64,000 bases of DNA from Acidimicrobiia bacterium (GCA_036271555.1 DATBAK010000003.1:1-64000), one strand, 5' to 3'. Positions 9,036 through 18,040 are shown, numbered from the stretch's first letter. Translations and numbers: made by a program. Notes: generated by a model from the letters alone, not told the origin.

Positions 9036-9103
9036 ACTCACGTACCACTGGTATGTCGGGGAGATACTCCGAGTACGATACCAGTAGTACGGGGGTGCTA
9101 CCA
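9026..9103. promoter_or_regulatory. Multi-palindrome operator region between tetR and DUF4242 gene
   Basis: The half-site TACCA or its complement TGGTA occurs five times (9026-9030, 9043-9047, 9049-9053, 9079-9083, 9099-9103). Two of them form the perfect palindrome TACCACTGGTA (9043-9053). ACTGGTAT (9047-9054) and ATACCAGT (9078-9085) make a wider inverted repeat. Nested between them is TACTCCGAGTA (9065-9075), and GTATGCATAC (9028-9037) covers the tetR start codon. This density is what a cooperative TetR operator would show. Confidence 0.65.
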
Positions 9104-9376
9104 ATGCCGAAGTTCGTGATCGAGCGAGACATCCCGGGTGCGGGCAAGCTCAGCGAGTCCGAGCTGCGTGACATCAGCCAGAAGTCGAACAAGGTCCTCG
9201 CCGACCTCGGGCCCGAGATCCGCTGGCTCCAGAGCTACGTCACCGACGACAAGCTGTACTGCGTCTACGTCGCGCCCAGCGAGGACATCATCTTCGAGCA
9301 CGCGCGCTGCGGCGGCTTCCCCGCCGATCGCGTGACCCGCATCGCGACCGTGATCGACCCGTCGACCGGCGACTGA
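9104..9376 (+). CDS. DUF4242 (SCO4226-like, nickel-binding type) protein
   Basis: The true start is ATG at 9104 (MPKFVIERDIPGAGKLSE); the longer frame upstream runs through the operator. The 90-residue product matches the DUF4242 pattern: an N-terminal beta strand, IRWLQSYVTDDKLYCVYVAP in the middle and EHARCGGFPADRV near the end. A Streptomyces member of this ferredoxin-like-fold family has been reported to bind nickel, but the physiological role is unsettled. The gene is transcribed alone and is divergent from a TetR gene, so it is probably induced by that regulator's ligand. Confidence 0.85.
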   Translation: MPKFVIERDIPGAGKLSESELRDISQKSNKVLADLGPEIRWLQSYVTDDKLYCVYVAPSEDIIFEHARCGGFPADRVTRIATVIDPSTGD

Positions 9377-9500
9377 CCGTGCGGTCCCCCAGGAACGGGC
9401 GGGTCGCTTGGCGGCCCGCCCGACCCGGCGGCCGAGGCGTCGAGGAGGGCGACGCTTGCGAGCCCGACCAGAAAACGCAGATCGGTCCGGCTTCGCCGCG

Positions 9501-10694
9501 TCAGCGGAGGTGGATGGGGACCGACGCGAAGCCGCGCACGGTGCTCGTGTGCACGGGGACGAGCTCGGACTCGTCGATCTCCCACGTCGGGAAGTGCGCC
9601 AGCGTCCGGGCCAGCGCGATGCGGCCTTCGAGGCGCGCGAGCGCGGCGCCGAGACAGAAGTGCGCGCCGTAGCCGAACGTGATGTGGCGCTTGATCGCGC
9701 GGCGCACGTCGAAGCGATCGGGATCGTCGAACTCACGCGGGTCGCGGTTCGCGCTGCCGTTGAGCAACAGGATCTTCGAGTCCGCGGGCACGACCGTGCC
9801 GTGCACCTCGAACGGCTGCGTGACCCAGCGCCCGTTCACGGGTGACGGCGCCTCGAATCGCAGGAGCTCTTCGACACCGTTGGGCACGAGCGACGGATCC
9901 TCGACGAGCGCGGCGCGCTGATCCGGATTGCGCGCGAGCACGACCGCGGCCCAGCTCAACAAGCGCGCCACGGTCTCGACGCCCGCGCCCGCGAGCAGGA
10001 TGACGAACGACACCACCTCGAGCTCGTCGAGCCGGCGGGTCGCACCGTTCTCTTCGATCTCGGCCTCGATCAGCGCGGTGATGAGGTCGTCGCGCGGCGC
10101 CGTGCGACGCTCGATGATCATCGCGTTGACGTACTCGAACGTCGCGTAGCCCGCGGTCATCGCGCGCTCGCTCGGACCGTTCGACGCTTCGTCGCGATGG
10201 AGGATGTCGTCGAACCAATGCCGCATCTGCTCGCGATCCTCCGCGGGCACACCGAGCAGCTCGCCGATCACCATCGGCGGCAGCAGCGCGCCGAACTGGT
10301 CGACGTAGTCGAACTGATCCGCGTCCGCGAACGGTGCGAGGTAGTCGTCGACGAGCGCGGCGACCGACGCCTCGAGATCCCGGATGCGCCGGGGCGTGAA
10401 CGCGCGGCTCACGAGCGTGCGCAGCTGATCGTGCTCGGGTGGATCCATGAAGATCATCGTCGGGTGCTCGATCGGCGCGTCGAGCGTCTCGAGCTGCACA
10501 CCGTGCGCCGAGCTGAACGTCGTGGTGTCGTGATACGCGGTCCAGACGTCCTCGAACCGGCTCAGCGCCCAGAACCCGTAGCGCTCGTTCCAGTAGAGCG
10601 GCTGCTCCTCCCGCATCCGCCGCCAGACCGGGTGCGGGTCGACGTCGATCGCGTAGTCGTACGGGTCGTAGTAGATCGCGGCCTGCGTCGTCAT
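9501..10694 (-). CDS. Cytochrome P450
   Basis: At 397 residues this is a standard-length bacterial class I P450. The I-helix oxygen-activation motif reads LLAGAGVETVAR, the K-helix ExxR motif is EELLR, and the haem-binding loop is FGYGAHFCLGAALARLEGR with the ligand Cys near residue 345. It needs an external ferredoxin and reductase, which are not nearby. It is divergent from the DinB protein gene at 10763. It borders the peptide synthetase locus, so it may tailor that product, but it could equally be an unrelated catabolic P450. Confidence 0.92.
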   Translation of the reverse strand: MTTQAAIYYDPYDYAIDVDPHPVWRRMREEQPLYWNERYGFWALSRFEDVWTAYHDTTTFSSAHGVQLETLDAPIEHPTMIFMDPPEHDQLRTLVSRAFTPRRIRDLEASVAALVDDYLAPFADADQFDYVDQFGALLPPMVIGELLGVPAEDREQMRHWFDDILHRDEASNGPSERAMTAGYATFEYVNAMIIERRTAPRDDLITALIEAEIEENGATRRLDELEVVSFVILLAGAGVETVARLLSWAAVVLARNPDQRAALVEDPSLVPNGVEELLRFEAPSPVNGRWVTQPFEVHGTVVPADSKILLLNGSANRDPREFDDPDRFDVRRAIKRHITFGYGAHFCLGAALARLEGRIALARTLAHFPTWEIDESELVPVHTSTVRGFASVPIHLR

Positions 10695-10762
10695 CGTCCC
10701 TGCATTCTGCCCCGACGCCGGGGCGGTTGCCGACGCCGCCGGCCGCGCCTAGACACGCGCGC

Positions 10763-11488
10763 ATGGCGGAGCTCGTCGACGACGACCTGCAGAACTCACG
10801 GTTCTTGCGCGTCAACCTGAACGGCAGCCGCTTCCACGGCTGCGGGTTCCGCAACGTGAAGATCACCGACGCGTTCGTCGACAACCTGGAGATCTCGGCG
10901 TACCTCGGGTCGCTCGTCGTGAACGAGGTCGACGTGAGCGATTACGTGCGCGCCGAGCTCGCGCGCCGCCACCCGGAGCTCCGCGCGCTCGCGGCGCGCG
11001 ACCCCGACGGGTTACGCGCCGCGTGGCGGGTGATCGAGGACCAGGCCGCGGCGACGCTGGCGCGCGCCCGCGCGCTCCCGGAGACCGCGCGGCACGAGTC
11101 GGTCGACGGCGAATGGTCGTACGTCGACACGCTGCGCCACCTCGTGTTCGCGACCGACCGCTGGATCACCGGACCGGTGCTCGACGACCCCGAGCCGTTC
11201 CACTCGCTCGGCATGCCGATGGACGACCCCGAGCCGTGGCGCGAGCGGCTCGACATCGACGCGTCACCATCGCTCGACGAGGTGTTCGCGATCCGCCGCG
11301 CGCGCATGGACTCGATCGTGCAACTTCTCGCCGACGCGACCGATGCCGACGTCGCGCGCGAAGTCGCGTCACCGAACGGCGGGCAGACGACGGTCGCGGG
11401 ATGCATCGGCGTCGTGCTGAACGAAGAGTGGGCGCACAACCGCTACGCGAAGCGCGACCTCGACGTGCTCGGCGCGCCACGGACCTGA
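10763..11488 (+). CDS. Pentapeptide-repeat / DinB-like protein
   Basis: The start is ATG 10763 (MAELVDDDLQNSRF); no good ribosome site is visible. Residues 8-45 form pentapeptide-like units (NSRFLRVNLNGSRFHGCGF). The rest is a DinB-type four-helix bundle with WSYVDTLRHLVFATDRWI and a late EEWAHNRYA, giving candidate metal-binding histidines. DinB proteins of this size are often thiol-dependent transferases or detoxifying enzymes. It heads the rightward cluster that continues with a sulfotransferase-like gene and a phosphopantetheinyl transferase, so a resistance or tailoring role near the synthetase is possible. Confidence 0.75.
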   Translation: MAELVDDDLQNSRFLRVNLNGSRFHGCGFRNVKITDAFVDNLEISAYLGSLVVNEVDVSDYVRAELARRHPELRALAARDPDGLRAAWRVIEDQAAATLARARALPETARHESVDGEWSYVDTLRHLVFATDRWITGPVLDDPEPFHSLGMPMDDPEPWRERLDIDASPSLDEVFAIRRARMDSIVQLLADATDADVAREVASPNGGQTTVAGCIGVVLNEEWAHNRYAKRDLDVLGAPRT

Positions 11489-11498
11489 GGGGACGGAC

Positions 11499-12227
11499 GT
11501 GCCGGGCCTGAGGGAGTGGCCGGCGTGGGCGGCGACCCGCGCACGGTGGTACTCGACGCTCGAGCGCGCGCCACGGTTGTACTGCGCGTACCTCCGGGAG
11601 CGCGGTGTCGGGACCGTCGTCGACGCGCGCACGACGATCGTGATCGACGGCTCACCGGGCTCGGCGAACAGCTTCGCTCGCGAGGCGCTGCTCTACTCCA
11701 ACCCCGACGCGCAGGTCGCGAGCCACATCCACTCCGCCGCACACATCCTCGAGGCGCTGCGGCTCGGCAAGCCCACGGTGCTCACGATCCGCGACCCGGT
11801 CGACGCGATCAGCTCCTACCTCGCGCGGGGCTATCGGGACGAGCTCGACGACGCGCTGCGCGCGTACGCACGGCTTCACCGGCGCGTCCTGCCCGTGCTC
11901 GATCGCGTCGTCGTGGCACCGTTCGATCGGGTCACGCAGGCGTTCGGCGCGATCGTCGACGAGGTCGACGCGCGCTTCGACACCCGACTCGTCGCGTTCC
12001 CACACGACGATCCCGCCGCGCGCGACGCCGTGTTCGCGACGCTCGAGGCGTACACGCGCGGGGTCGCAGGCGAGCGCGCGACCCAACTGCAAGCGACACC
12101 CACGGCGGAACGGCGCGCGCTCAGTGCCGACGTGCGAGCCCTCCTCCTGGAGCCCGGGCACGAGGCCCTCATCCGTGACTGCGAGACGCTCTACGCGCAG
12201 TGCCTCGCGCACGCCTCGCGGCAATGA
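11499..12227 (+). CDS. Sulfotransferase-like P-loop protein
   Basis: The segment IVIDGSPGSANSFAREALLYS (about residues 47-67) resembles the 5'-phosphosulfate binding loop of PAPS sulfotransferases. TVLTIRDPVDAISSYLARG (about 93-111) resembles the 3'-phosphate binding motif (RDP..A..S). The total length of 242 is at the lower end for the family. Its stop overlaps the start of the phosphopantetheinyl transferase (ATGA at 12224), so the two are translationally coupled and probably serve the same pathway. Sulfonation of the peptide product is an inference; a degenerate nucleotide-binding role cannot be excluded. Confidence 0.6.
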   Translation: MPGLREWPAWAATRARWYSTLERAPRLYCAYLRERGVGTVVDARTTIVIDGSPGSANSFAREALLYSNPDAQVASHIHSAAHILEALRLGKPTVLTIRDPVDAISSYLARGYRDELDDALRAYARLHRRVLPVLDRVVVAPFDRVTQAFGAIVDEVDARFDTRLVAFPHDDPAARDAVFATLEAYTRGVAGERATQLQATPTAERRALSADVRALLLEPGHEALIRDCETLYAQCLAHASRQ

Positions 12228-12889
12228 CGAGCGTCGACGTGTGGAGCCTCCGACTCGGGCCGGATGCGCGGGCGGAGCGCGACGCGTGGAGCGTGCTCAC
12301 GCCCGACGAGCAGCGTACGGCCGATCGCTACCGCGATCCTGCCGACCGCGCCGCCCGGATCCGTACGCGCGCGCTGCTCCGGACGGTGCTCGGGCGCGCG
12401 TTGGATCGTGATCCGCGCGTGGTCGAGATCATCGCGACCGCCGACGGCAAGCCCGTGCTCGCCGACCCGGCCGTGCCTCGGTTCAGCGTGTCGCACTCGC
12501 GTGCGCTCGCGGTCGTCGCGGTCGTCGCGACCGGCGCGACCGAGCTCGGCATCGACATCGAGCCGCGGCGCGACTTCGCATGGGCGGAGGTCGCCGAACG
12601 CTTCTTCGCGCCCGCCGAACGCGCCGCGATCGACGGCCTCGCCGCCGGCGAGCGGCTCGACGCGTTCCTCGCGATCTGGGTCCGCAAGGAGGCCTACCTG
12701 AAGGGCCTCGGCCTCGGCTTCACCGACGTGAGCGACGACTTCGAGGTACCGCTCGGCGACGGGTTCGTGCACGATCCCGCGCGCCCGTCAACGCGGTGGT
12801 ACCTGCACGGCCTCGATCTCGATATCGACCACGCCGCCGCGCTTGCGGTCGCCGACGCTCCCGCGACCGTCGTCGTGCACGAGGTCTGA
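12224..12889 (+). CDS. Sfp-type 4'-phosphopantetheinyl transferase
   Basis: This enzyme moves the phosphopantetheine arm of CoA onto the serine of carrier domains, and the neighbouring synthetases need it. The family motifs are visible in order: FSVSHSRALAVVAV (about residues 90-103), ELGIDIEPRRD with the Mg-binding acids, and WVRKEAYLKGLGLGF. The ATG at 12224 overlaps the preceding stop. The length of 221 residues is normal. Its last 102 bp lie antisense to the 3' end of the C-A-T-TE synthetase gene. Confidence 0.92.
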   Translation: MTSVDVWSLRLGPDARAERDAWSVLTPDEQRTADRYRDPADRAARIRTRALLRTVLGRALDRDPRVVEIIATADGKPVLADPAVPRFSVSHSRALAVVAVVATGATELGIDIEPRRDFAWAEVAERFFAPAERAAIDGLAAGERLDAFLAIWVRKEAYLKGLGLGFTDVSDDFEVPLGDGFVHDPARPSTRWYLHGLDLDIDHAAALAVADAPATVVVHEV

Positions 12890-15800
12890 GCGGTCGAGCA
12901 CATCGGTGAGCGCGCTCGCGAGGACGCCCACGTGGGGCTCGTCCATCAGCGTGTCGTGGCTCACGCCGGGTCCGTCGACGAGGTACGTCCGCTCGGCACC
13001 GTCGACGAACCGCACCGCGCTCGTCGACGCGCTCGGATCCCCGGCACGGAAGAACGTGAGCGGGCAGCCGATCACGGGCACGACGTACGACTTCAACGCG
13101 CGTCCGAGCGCGCGCTCGAGTGGCCATTCGGGTTCGGCATCACCGGGGCGGCGCACGCGTACGTAGTCACCGAGTCGCGGGCGCGCGTCGACACGCGTGC
13201 GCGCGTTCGTGAGCCGCCGGCGCAGGTACGTGCCGGTGGTCTCCTCGCCACGCATCAGGGCCGCGAGCTGCGCGGCCTCACGGCGCGGGCGCGAGTCCTT
13301 CACGAGGTCGGTCGGGTCGGCGTCGAACAGCGCGAGCGCGGCGACCGTGTGACCGAGCGCCTCGAGCTGGTGCGCGACCTCGATCATCACGATGCCACCG
13401 AAGCAGAAGCCCGCGAGCTGGTACGGACCCTCGGGTTGGAGCCGAAGCACGTCGTCGCGATAGCGGCGCGCCAGCTCTTCGAGGCGCAGGCGGCGGCGAC
13501 CGCCGAGCACCTCGGCCGTCGGGCGGAGACCGAACACCGGCTGGTCGGAGGCCAGGTGCCGCACGAGCCCGGTGTACCGGAAGAGGAGGCCACCGACCGT
13601 GTGCCCCACCACGAGCGGCCGCCGCCCACCCAGCGGTTGCATCGGAACGATCGTCGTGTCGTCGACCGCGTGACGTTCGATCGCGCGCGAGATCTCGCGA
13701 ATCGTCGGTGACGCGAACATCAACGCGAGCGGGATGTCGCGCCCGGTCTGCCGGGCGGTGCGCGCGAACAGGACCGCCGCGAGCAGCGAGTCGCCGCCGA
13801 GCGCGAAGAAGTTGTCGTCGATGCCGACGCGTTCGAGACCGAGGACCTCGCACCAGATCGCGGCCTGGGCGCGCTCCACCGGTGTCATCGAGTCGTCGTC
13901 CGTCACACCGTCGGTGAGATCGATCACCGCGGGGAGCGCGCCGCGATCGAGCTTGCCGGTACTCGTCATCGGCAACCCGTCGACGGGCACGACCGTGGCG
14001 GGCACGAGATGTGCGGGAACGCGCTCGCGCAAGTGGTCACGCAGCTCGCGTGCCGACGTGCCGTCGGCGACGACGTACGCGATCAGACGACGGCCGCGCG
14101 CCTCGGCGCCGTCGGTCGCGACGACCGCGGCGGCGGAGACGGCGGGGTGCTCGAGCAGCAGCGCTTCGACCTCGCCGGGCTCGACACGGAAGCCGCGGAT
14201 CTTCACCTGTGCGTCGACCCGGCCGACGAACTCGATCGTGCCGTCGACGCGGAAACGGGCGCGGTCACCGGTGCGGTACACGCGCGCCCCTGGGTCCGCG
14301 CGGAACGGATGCGGCACGAAGCGTTCGGCGGTGAGCTCGGGCCGGTGCAGATAGCCGCGCGCGAGGCCGGCGCCGCCGATCAGCAGCTCGCCGACGACAC
14401 CGACCGGAACCGGCTGGTCGTGCGCGTCGACGATGTAGACGTCGGTGTTCGCGATCGGACGGCCGATCGGGATCGTCGCGCCCTCCGCGTCGAAGGGGCG
14501 GACGTCGTGGCAGACGGCGTCGGTCGTCGCCTCGGTCGGGCCGTAGCCGTTCACCAGCCGCAGGTCGGGCAGCAGTCGCAGCGCCTCCTTCGCGTGCGCG
14601 GGCGAGAGCACGTCACCGCCGACCGCGAGCTGGCGCACGCCGACGAGGTCGCGCCACGACTCGTCGACGACGAGGTGGAACAGCGCGGGCGTGAGGCAGA
14701 CGGCGTCGACCCGCTCGCCGCGCACGAGCGATCCGAAGCGCGCGAGCGAGAACGGCTCGTCGGGGGCGATCACGAGGCGGCTGCCGTGCAGGAGCGCGCC
14801 CCAGATCTCGAACGTCGCCGCATCGAACGCGAGCGGAGCGAGGTGGAGCATCGCGTCGATCGCGCCGAAGTCGACGTAGTCGACGCCGAAGAGACGGGCG
14901 AGCACGTTGCGGTGCTCGATCATCACGCCCTTGGGCGATCCGGTCGATCCGGACGTGTAGATGACGAACGCGAGCGCGTCCGGTGCCGTCGTGACGGCCG
15001 GCGCGGACGCGGGCTCCTTCTCGATGCTCGCGGCGTCGTGTTCCAGCCGAACGACGTGAGCGCCGCCGCTCGGCAGCTCGGCGCCCGAGCGCGTGACGAC
15101 GAGGTCGACGTCGGCGTCCTCGATCATGAGGCGCAGCCGCGGCTCGGGATAGGCCGGGTCGAGCGGCACGTACGCGCCGCCGGCCTTGAGCGTCGCGAGC
15201 AGCGTGACGATCGCGTCGACCGAACGGGGCAGATGGATGCCGACTCGCGACTCGGGGCCGACACCGTGCACGACAAGGTGGTGCGCGAGCTGGTTAGCGC
15301 GCGCGTCGAGCTCTCCATAGGTCACCGATTCGTCGAGCGCGGTGAGCGCGATCGCGTCTGCATGCGCCGCGGCGGCCGTCGCGAACTGCTCGTGAATGGT
15401 GCGCGCCGGAAACGGAGCGCGCGTCTCGTTCCACGAGACGAGCATGCGGTGGCGTTCCTGGCGCTCGAGCAGGTCGTACGAGTGCACCGGCGCGGCCGGG
15501 TCGGCCACGATCGCGGCGAGCAGCACGAGGAAGTGGCGCACGATCCGCTCCGCGGTACCGCGGTCGTACAGGTCGGTCGCGTATTCGAGCGTGCCGGCGA
15601 TCGTGGCGCCCGACTCCTGCAGCTCCATCGAGAGGTCGAACATCGACGTGCCCGTCTCGATGTCGAGGACCTCGCTCGTGACGCCCTCGAACCGAAGGTC
15701 GCGCGCGGGCGCGTTCTGGAACACGAACAGCTGCTGGAACAGCGCGGTGTGTCCGAGGGACCGCATCGGCGCGAGCGCCTGCACGACCTGCTCGAACGGC

Positions 15801-16813
15801 GCGTCCTGATGCGAGTAGGCCACCAGCGCGGTCGCACGCACGCGTGCGAGCACGTCGACGAACGCGGGCTCGCCGGAGAGATCGGCCCGCAGCGCCACAG
15901 TGTTGGCGAAGAAGCCGAGGAGGTCGTTCGTCTCGCGCCGGGTGCGGTTCGCGATCGGTGTGCCGACCACGATGTCGTCCTGGCCCGTGTACCGCCCGAG
16001 CAGCAGCTGGTACGCGGCGAGCAGCACCATGAACGGCGTCGCCCGCCCGGCTCGAGCGACGCGCCGCACACCGGTGGTGAGCTCCGGCGAGAGCTCCACC
16101 CCGACCTGCGCACCGCGCCCGGAGCGCCGGTGCGGACGCGGCCGGTCGCCGGGCACTTCGAGTAGCGGCGGCATGCCGTCGAGCGCGTGCACCCAGTAGT
16201 CGACGTGGCGCGCGGTCGTCGCGTCGGCCTGTCGCTGCCAGACCGCGTAGTCGGCGTACTGGATCTCCGGCGCCGCGCGCTCGGAGCGGGGCTCGTCGCG
16301 CACGAACGCGTCGTACTGCATGCTGATCTCGTCGAGCATCAACGACTCGGACCACGCGTCGGTCGCGATGTGGTGCATCGTGAGCGCGAGGATCCACTCC
16401 TCCTCGCGCACGCGCACGACGAGGGCGCGGAACACCCGTCCGGTCGCGAGGTCGAAGCGCCGGCGGCACTCGATGCGCACCCGGCGACGCGCCTCGGTGT
16501 CGGCGTGCGCGCGCCGGCTCAGGTCGACGACGCGCAGGTCACACGGACGTTCGGGTCCGATCAGCTGGACCGGCCGACCGTCAACAGTCGGGAAGCCCGT
16601 ACGCAGCACCTCGTGGCGCGCGACGAGCTCGTCGAGCGCGTGCCGCAGCGCGTCGACGCGCAGCCGGCCGTGCAGTCGCCGCACCACCGACACGTTGTAC
16701 GTCCACGAGATCGGCTCGAGCTGGTCGAGCAGCCAGATGCGCTGCTGCGCGAACGACAGCGGGAGCTCACCGCCGCGCGCCACCGGGACGATCGGGCGTG
16801 GGTCGCGGGTCAT
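12788..16813 (-). CDS. Single-module peptide synthetase, C-A-T-TE
   Basis: I place the start at ATG 16813, which overlaps the stop of the upstream P450 gene (ATGA). The 1341-residue enzyme has four domains in order. Condensation opens with LSFAQQRIW (about 19) and has HHIATDA (about 147) as its active-site motif. Adenylation runs from about 480 to 960, with IYTSGSTGSPKG near 620 and the lysine in TSTGKLDR near 956. The carrier motif is DNFFALGGDSLLA near 1008. The thioesterase has GFCFGG near 1137 and a late SHDTLMDEPHV. The specificity code, read by eye against GrsA, is D-A-F-C-A-G-G-T-D-K, which I cannot match to a known amino acid. The TE nucleophile is Cys in place of Ser. There is no epimerase or methyltransferase domain. 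It probably accepts the aminoacyl group from the A-T protein. Confidence 0.92.
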   Translation of the reverse strand: MTRDPRPIVPVARGGELPLSFAQQRIWLLDQLEPISWTYNVSVVRRLHGRLRVDALRHALDELVARHEVLRTGFPTVDGRPVQLIGPERPCDLRVVDLSRRAHADTEARRRVRIECRRRFDLATGRVFRALVVRVREEEWILALTMHHIATDAWSESLMLDEISMQYDAFVRDEPRSERAAPEIQYADYAVWQRQADATTARHVDYWVHALDGMPPLLEVPGDRPRPHRRSGRGAQVGVELSPELTTGVRRVARAGRATPFMVLLAAYQLLLGRYTGQDDIVVGTPIANRTRRETNDLLGFFANTVALRADLSGEPAFVDVLARVRATALVAYSHQDAPFEQVVQALAPMRSLGHTALFQQLFVFQNAPARDLRFEGVTSEVLDIETGTSMFDLSMELQESGATIAGTLEYATDLYDRGTAERIVRHFLVLLAAIVADPAAPVHSYDLLERQERHRMLVSWNETRAPFPARTIHEQFATAAAAHADAIALTALDESVTYGELDARANQLAHHLVVHGVGPESRVGIHLPRSVDAIVTLLATLKAGGAYVPLDPAYPEPRLRLMIEDADVDLVVTRSGAELPSGGAHVVRLEHDAASIEKEPASAPAVTTAPDALAFVIYTSGSTGSPKGVMIEHRNVLARLFGVDYVDFGAIDAMLHLAPLAFDAATFEIWGALLHGSRLVIAPDEPFSLARFGSLVRGERVDAVCLTPALFHLVVDESWRDLVGVRQLAVGGDVLSPAHAKEALRLLPDLRLVNGYGPTEATTDAVCHDVRPFDAEGATIPIGRPIANTDVYIVDAHDQPVPVGVVGELLIGGAGLARGYLHRPELTAERFVPHPFRADPGARVYRTGDRARFRVDGTIEFVGRVDAQVKIRGFRVEPGEVEALLLEHPAVSAAAVVATDGAEARGRRLIAYVVADGTSARELRDHLRERVPAHLVPATVVPVDGLPMTSTGKLDRGALPAVIDLTDGVTDDDSMTPVERAQAAIWCEVLGLERVGIDDNFFALGGDSLLAAVLFARTARQTGRDIPLALMFASPTIREISRAIERHAVDDTTIVPMQPLGGRRPLVVGHTVGGLLFRYTGLVRHLASDQPVFGLRPTAEVLGGRRRLRLEELARRYRDDVLRLQPEGPYQLAGFCFGGIVMIEVAHQLEALGHTVAALALFDADPTDLVKDSRPRREAAQLAALMRGEETTGTYLRRRLTNARTRVDARPRLGDYVRVRRPGDAEPEWPLERALGRALKSYVVPVIGCPLTFFRAGDPSASTSAVRFVDGAERTYLVDGPGVSHDTLMDEPHVGVLASALTDVLDRSDLVHDDGRGSVGDRKRGGVVDIEIEAVQVPPR

Positions 16814-18036
16814 CGGAGCGGCAACGGGAGGGATTCGAGACCGCGGAATGCGCCCGCGTCGGCGCGCCACGTCACGGTGGCCGGTGCCGCGACCGGACCG
16901 AGGCGATCGGCCAACGCGGTGAATGCGAGCTGCGCTTCGAGACGCGCGAGCGGAGCGCCGAAGCAGTGGTGCGTCGAGAACCCGAACGCGAGGTGACGGT
17001 TGGCCGCGCGCTCGATGTCGAGCCGGTCGGGATCGGGGAAGACCGCCGGGTCGCGGTTTGCGGCCGCGAGCACCGCGATCACGGCCTGCTGACGCTCGAT
17101 GCGTCGCCCGGCGAGGGTCACGGTCTCCACCGCGACGCGCGCGGTGTGCTGGATCGGGCTGTCGTAGCGGAGCAGCTCTTCGACCGCGGCGGGGATGCAC
17201 GCGGGCTCGTCGCGCACGCGCGCCCATTGGTCGGAGTGACGCAGCAGCGCGAGCAGGCCGTTGCCGATCAGGTTCGTCGTCGTCTCGAGCCCGCCCACGA
17301 GCGTGATGATCGCGTTCGCGACCGCCTCGTCGTCCGACAGACCGTCGCCGACGAGCGCGTCGAGCAGACCTACCGGTCGCCGGGCACGATCGCGCAGCGC
17401 GCCCTCGAAGTACTCGGTGATCGACGCGACCGCGCCGCGCAGGCGCGCCGCGCGCACCGGGCCGTGCTGGAAGTTGCCGAGCAGCTCGGCGAACGCGCGC
17501 GTCCACTCGCTGAGCCGCGGCCAGTCGACGGTCGGCAACCCGAGCATCTCGCAGGACACGATCGCGGGCAGCGGGCGCGCGAAGTCGGCGATCACGTCGA
17601 ACCCGCCGGCGCGCGCGGCGTGCGTCAGCAGCTCGTCGACGACGGCCGCGATCCGCTCGCGCAGCGCGTCGACGCGCGGCGGCGTGAAGCCCTTGGCCAC
17701 GATCATGCGGACGCGTGTGTGCTCGGGCGGGTCCATGTAGAGCATCTGGCGGACCATCACCCGGGCGATCGGCGTGAGCGCTTCCAGGCCGAGCGACGCG
17801 AGCAGCTCGGGTGACGGCGTGCGCGCCGCGGAGAAATCCTGGAGCACGCTCATCACGGGCTCGTGCGCGGTGACCACCCACGTGTGCAGGAACGGATCCC
17901 AGTGCACCGGGTCTTCGGCGCGCAGACGGTGGTACAGCGGATACGGATCCTCCCGCAGCTCCGGCGCGAGCAGCCGGTAGAGGCTCAGCCCCGCATCGCC
18001 CACTGTGCCCGCCGGCGCGGCGGCTCCCCTCGCCAT
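16810..18036 (-). CDS. Cytochrome P450 of the synthetase operon
   Basis: The start ATG 18036 follows GGAG eight bases upstream and lies 4 bp after the stop of the A-T gene. Its own stop overlaps the next gene's ATG. The 408-residue product has LVGGLETTTN in the I-helix, EELLR as ExxR and FGFSTHHCFGAPLARLEAQ around the haem cysteine (about residue 359). Being wedged between a free-standing A-T protein and a C-A-T-TE protein is the classic position of P450s that beta-hydroxylate an amino acid while it is tethered to a carrier domain (compare the NovH/NovI pairing). That function is inference from context. Confidence 0.92.
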   Translation of the reverse strand: MARGAAAPAGTVGDAGLSLYRLLAPELREDPYPLYHRLRAEDPVHWDPFLHTWVVTAHEPVMSVLQDFSAARTPSPELLASLGLEALTPIARVMVRQMLYMDPPEHTRVRMIVAKGFTPPRVDALRERIAAVVDELLTHAARAGGFDVIADFARPLPAIVSCEMLGLPTVDWPRLSEWTRAFAELLGNFQHGPVRAARLRGAVASITEYFEGALRDRARRPVGLLDALVGDGLSDDEAVANAIITLVGGLETTTNLIGNGLLALLRHSDQWARVRDEPACIPAAVEELLRYDSPIQHTARVAVETVTLAGRRIERQQAVIAVLAAANRDPAVFPDPDRLDIERAANRHLAFGFSTHHCFGAPLARLEAQLAFTALADRLGPVAAPATVTWRADAGAFRGLESLPLPLR

Positions 18037-18040
18037 GTCG

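Noticed and set aside
16814-17881. N-terminal 356-residue extension of the C-A-T-TE synthetase frame
   Set aside because: The extension is Arg/Ala-rich, overlaps the P450 gene in another phase and has no domain; the ATG at 16813 overlaps the P450 stop and precedes the first condensation motif.
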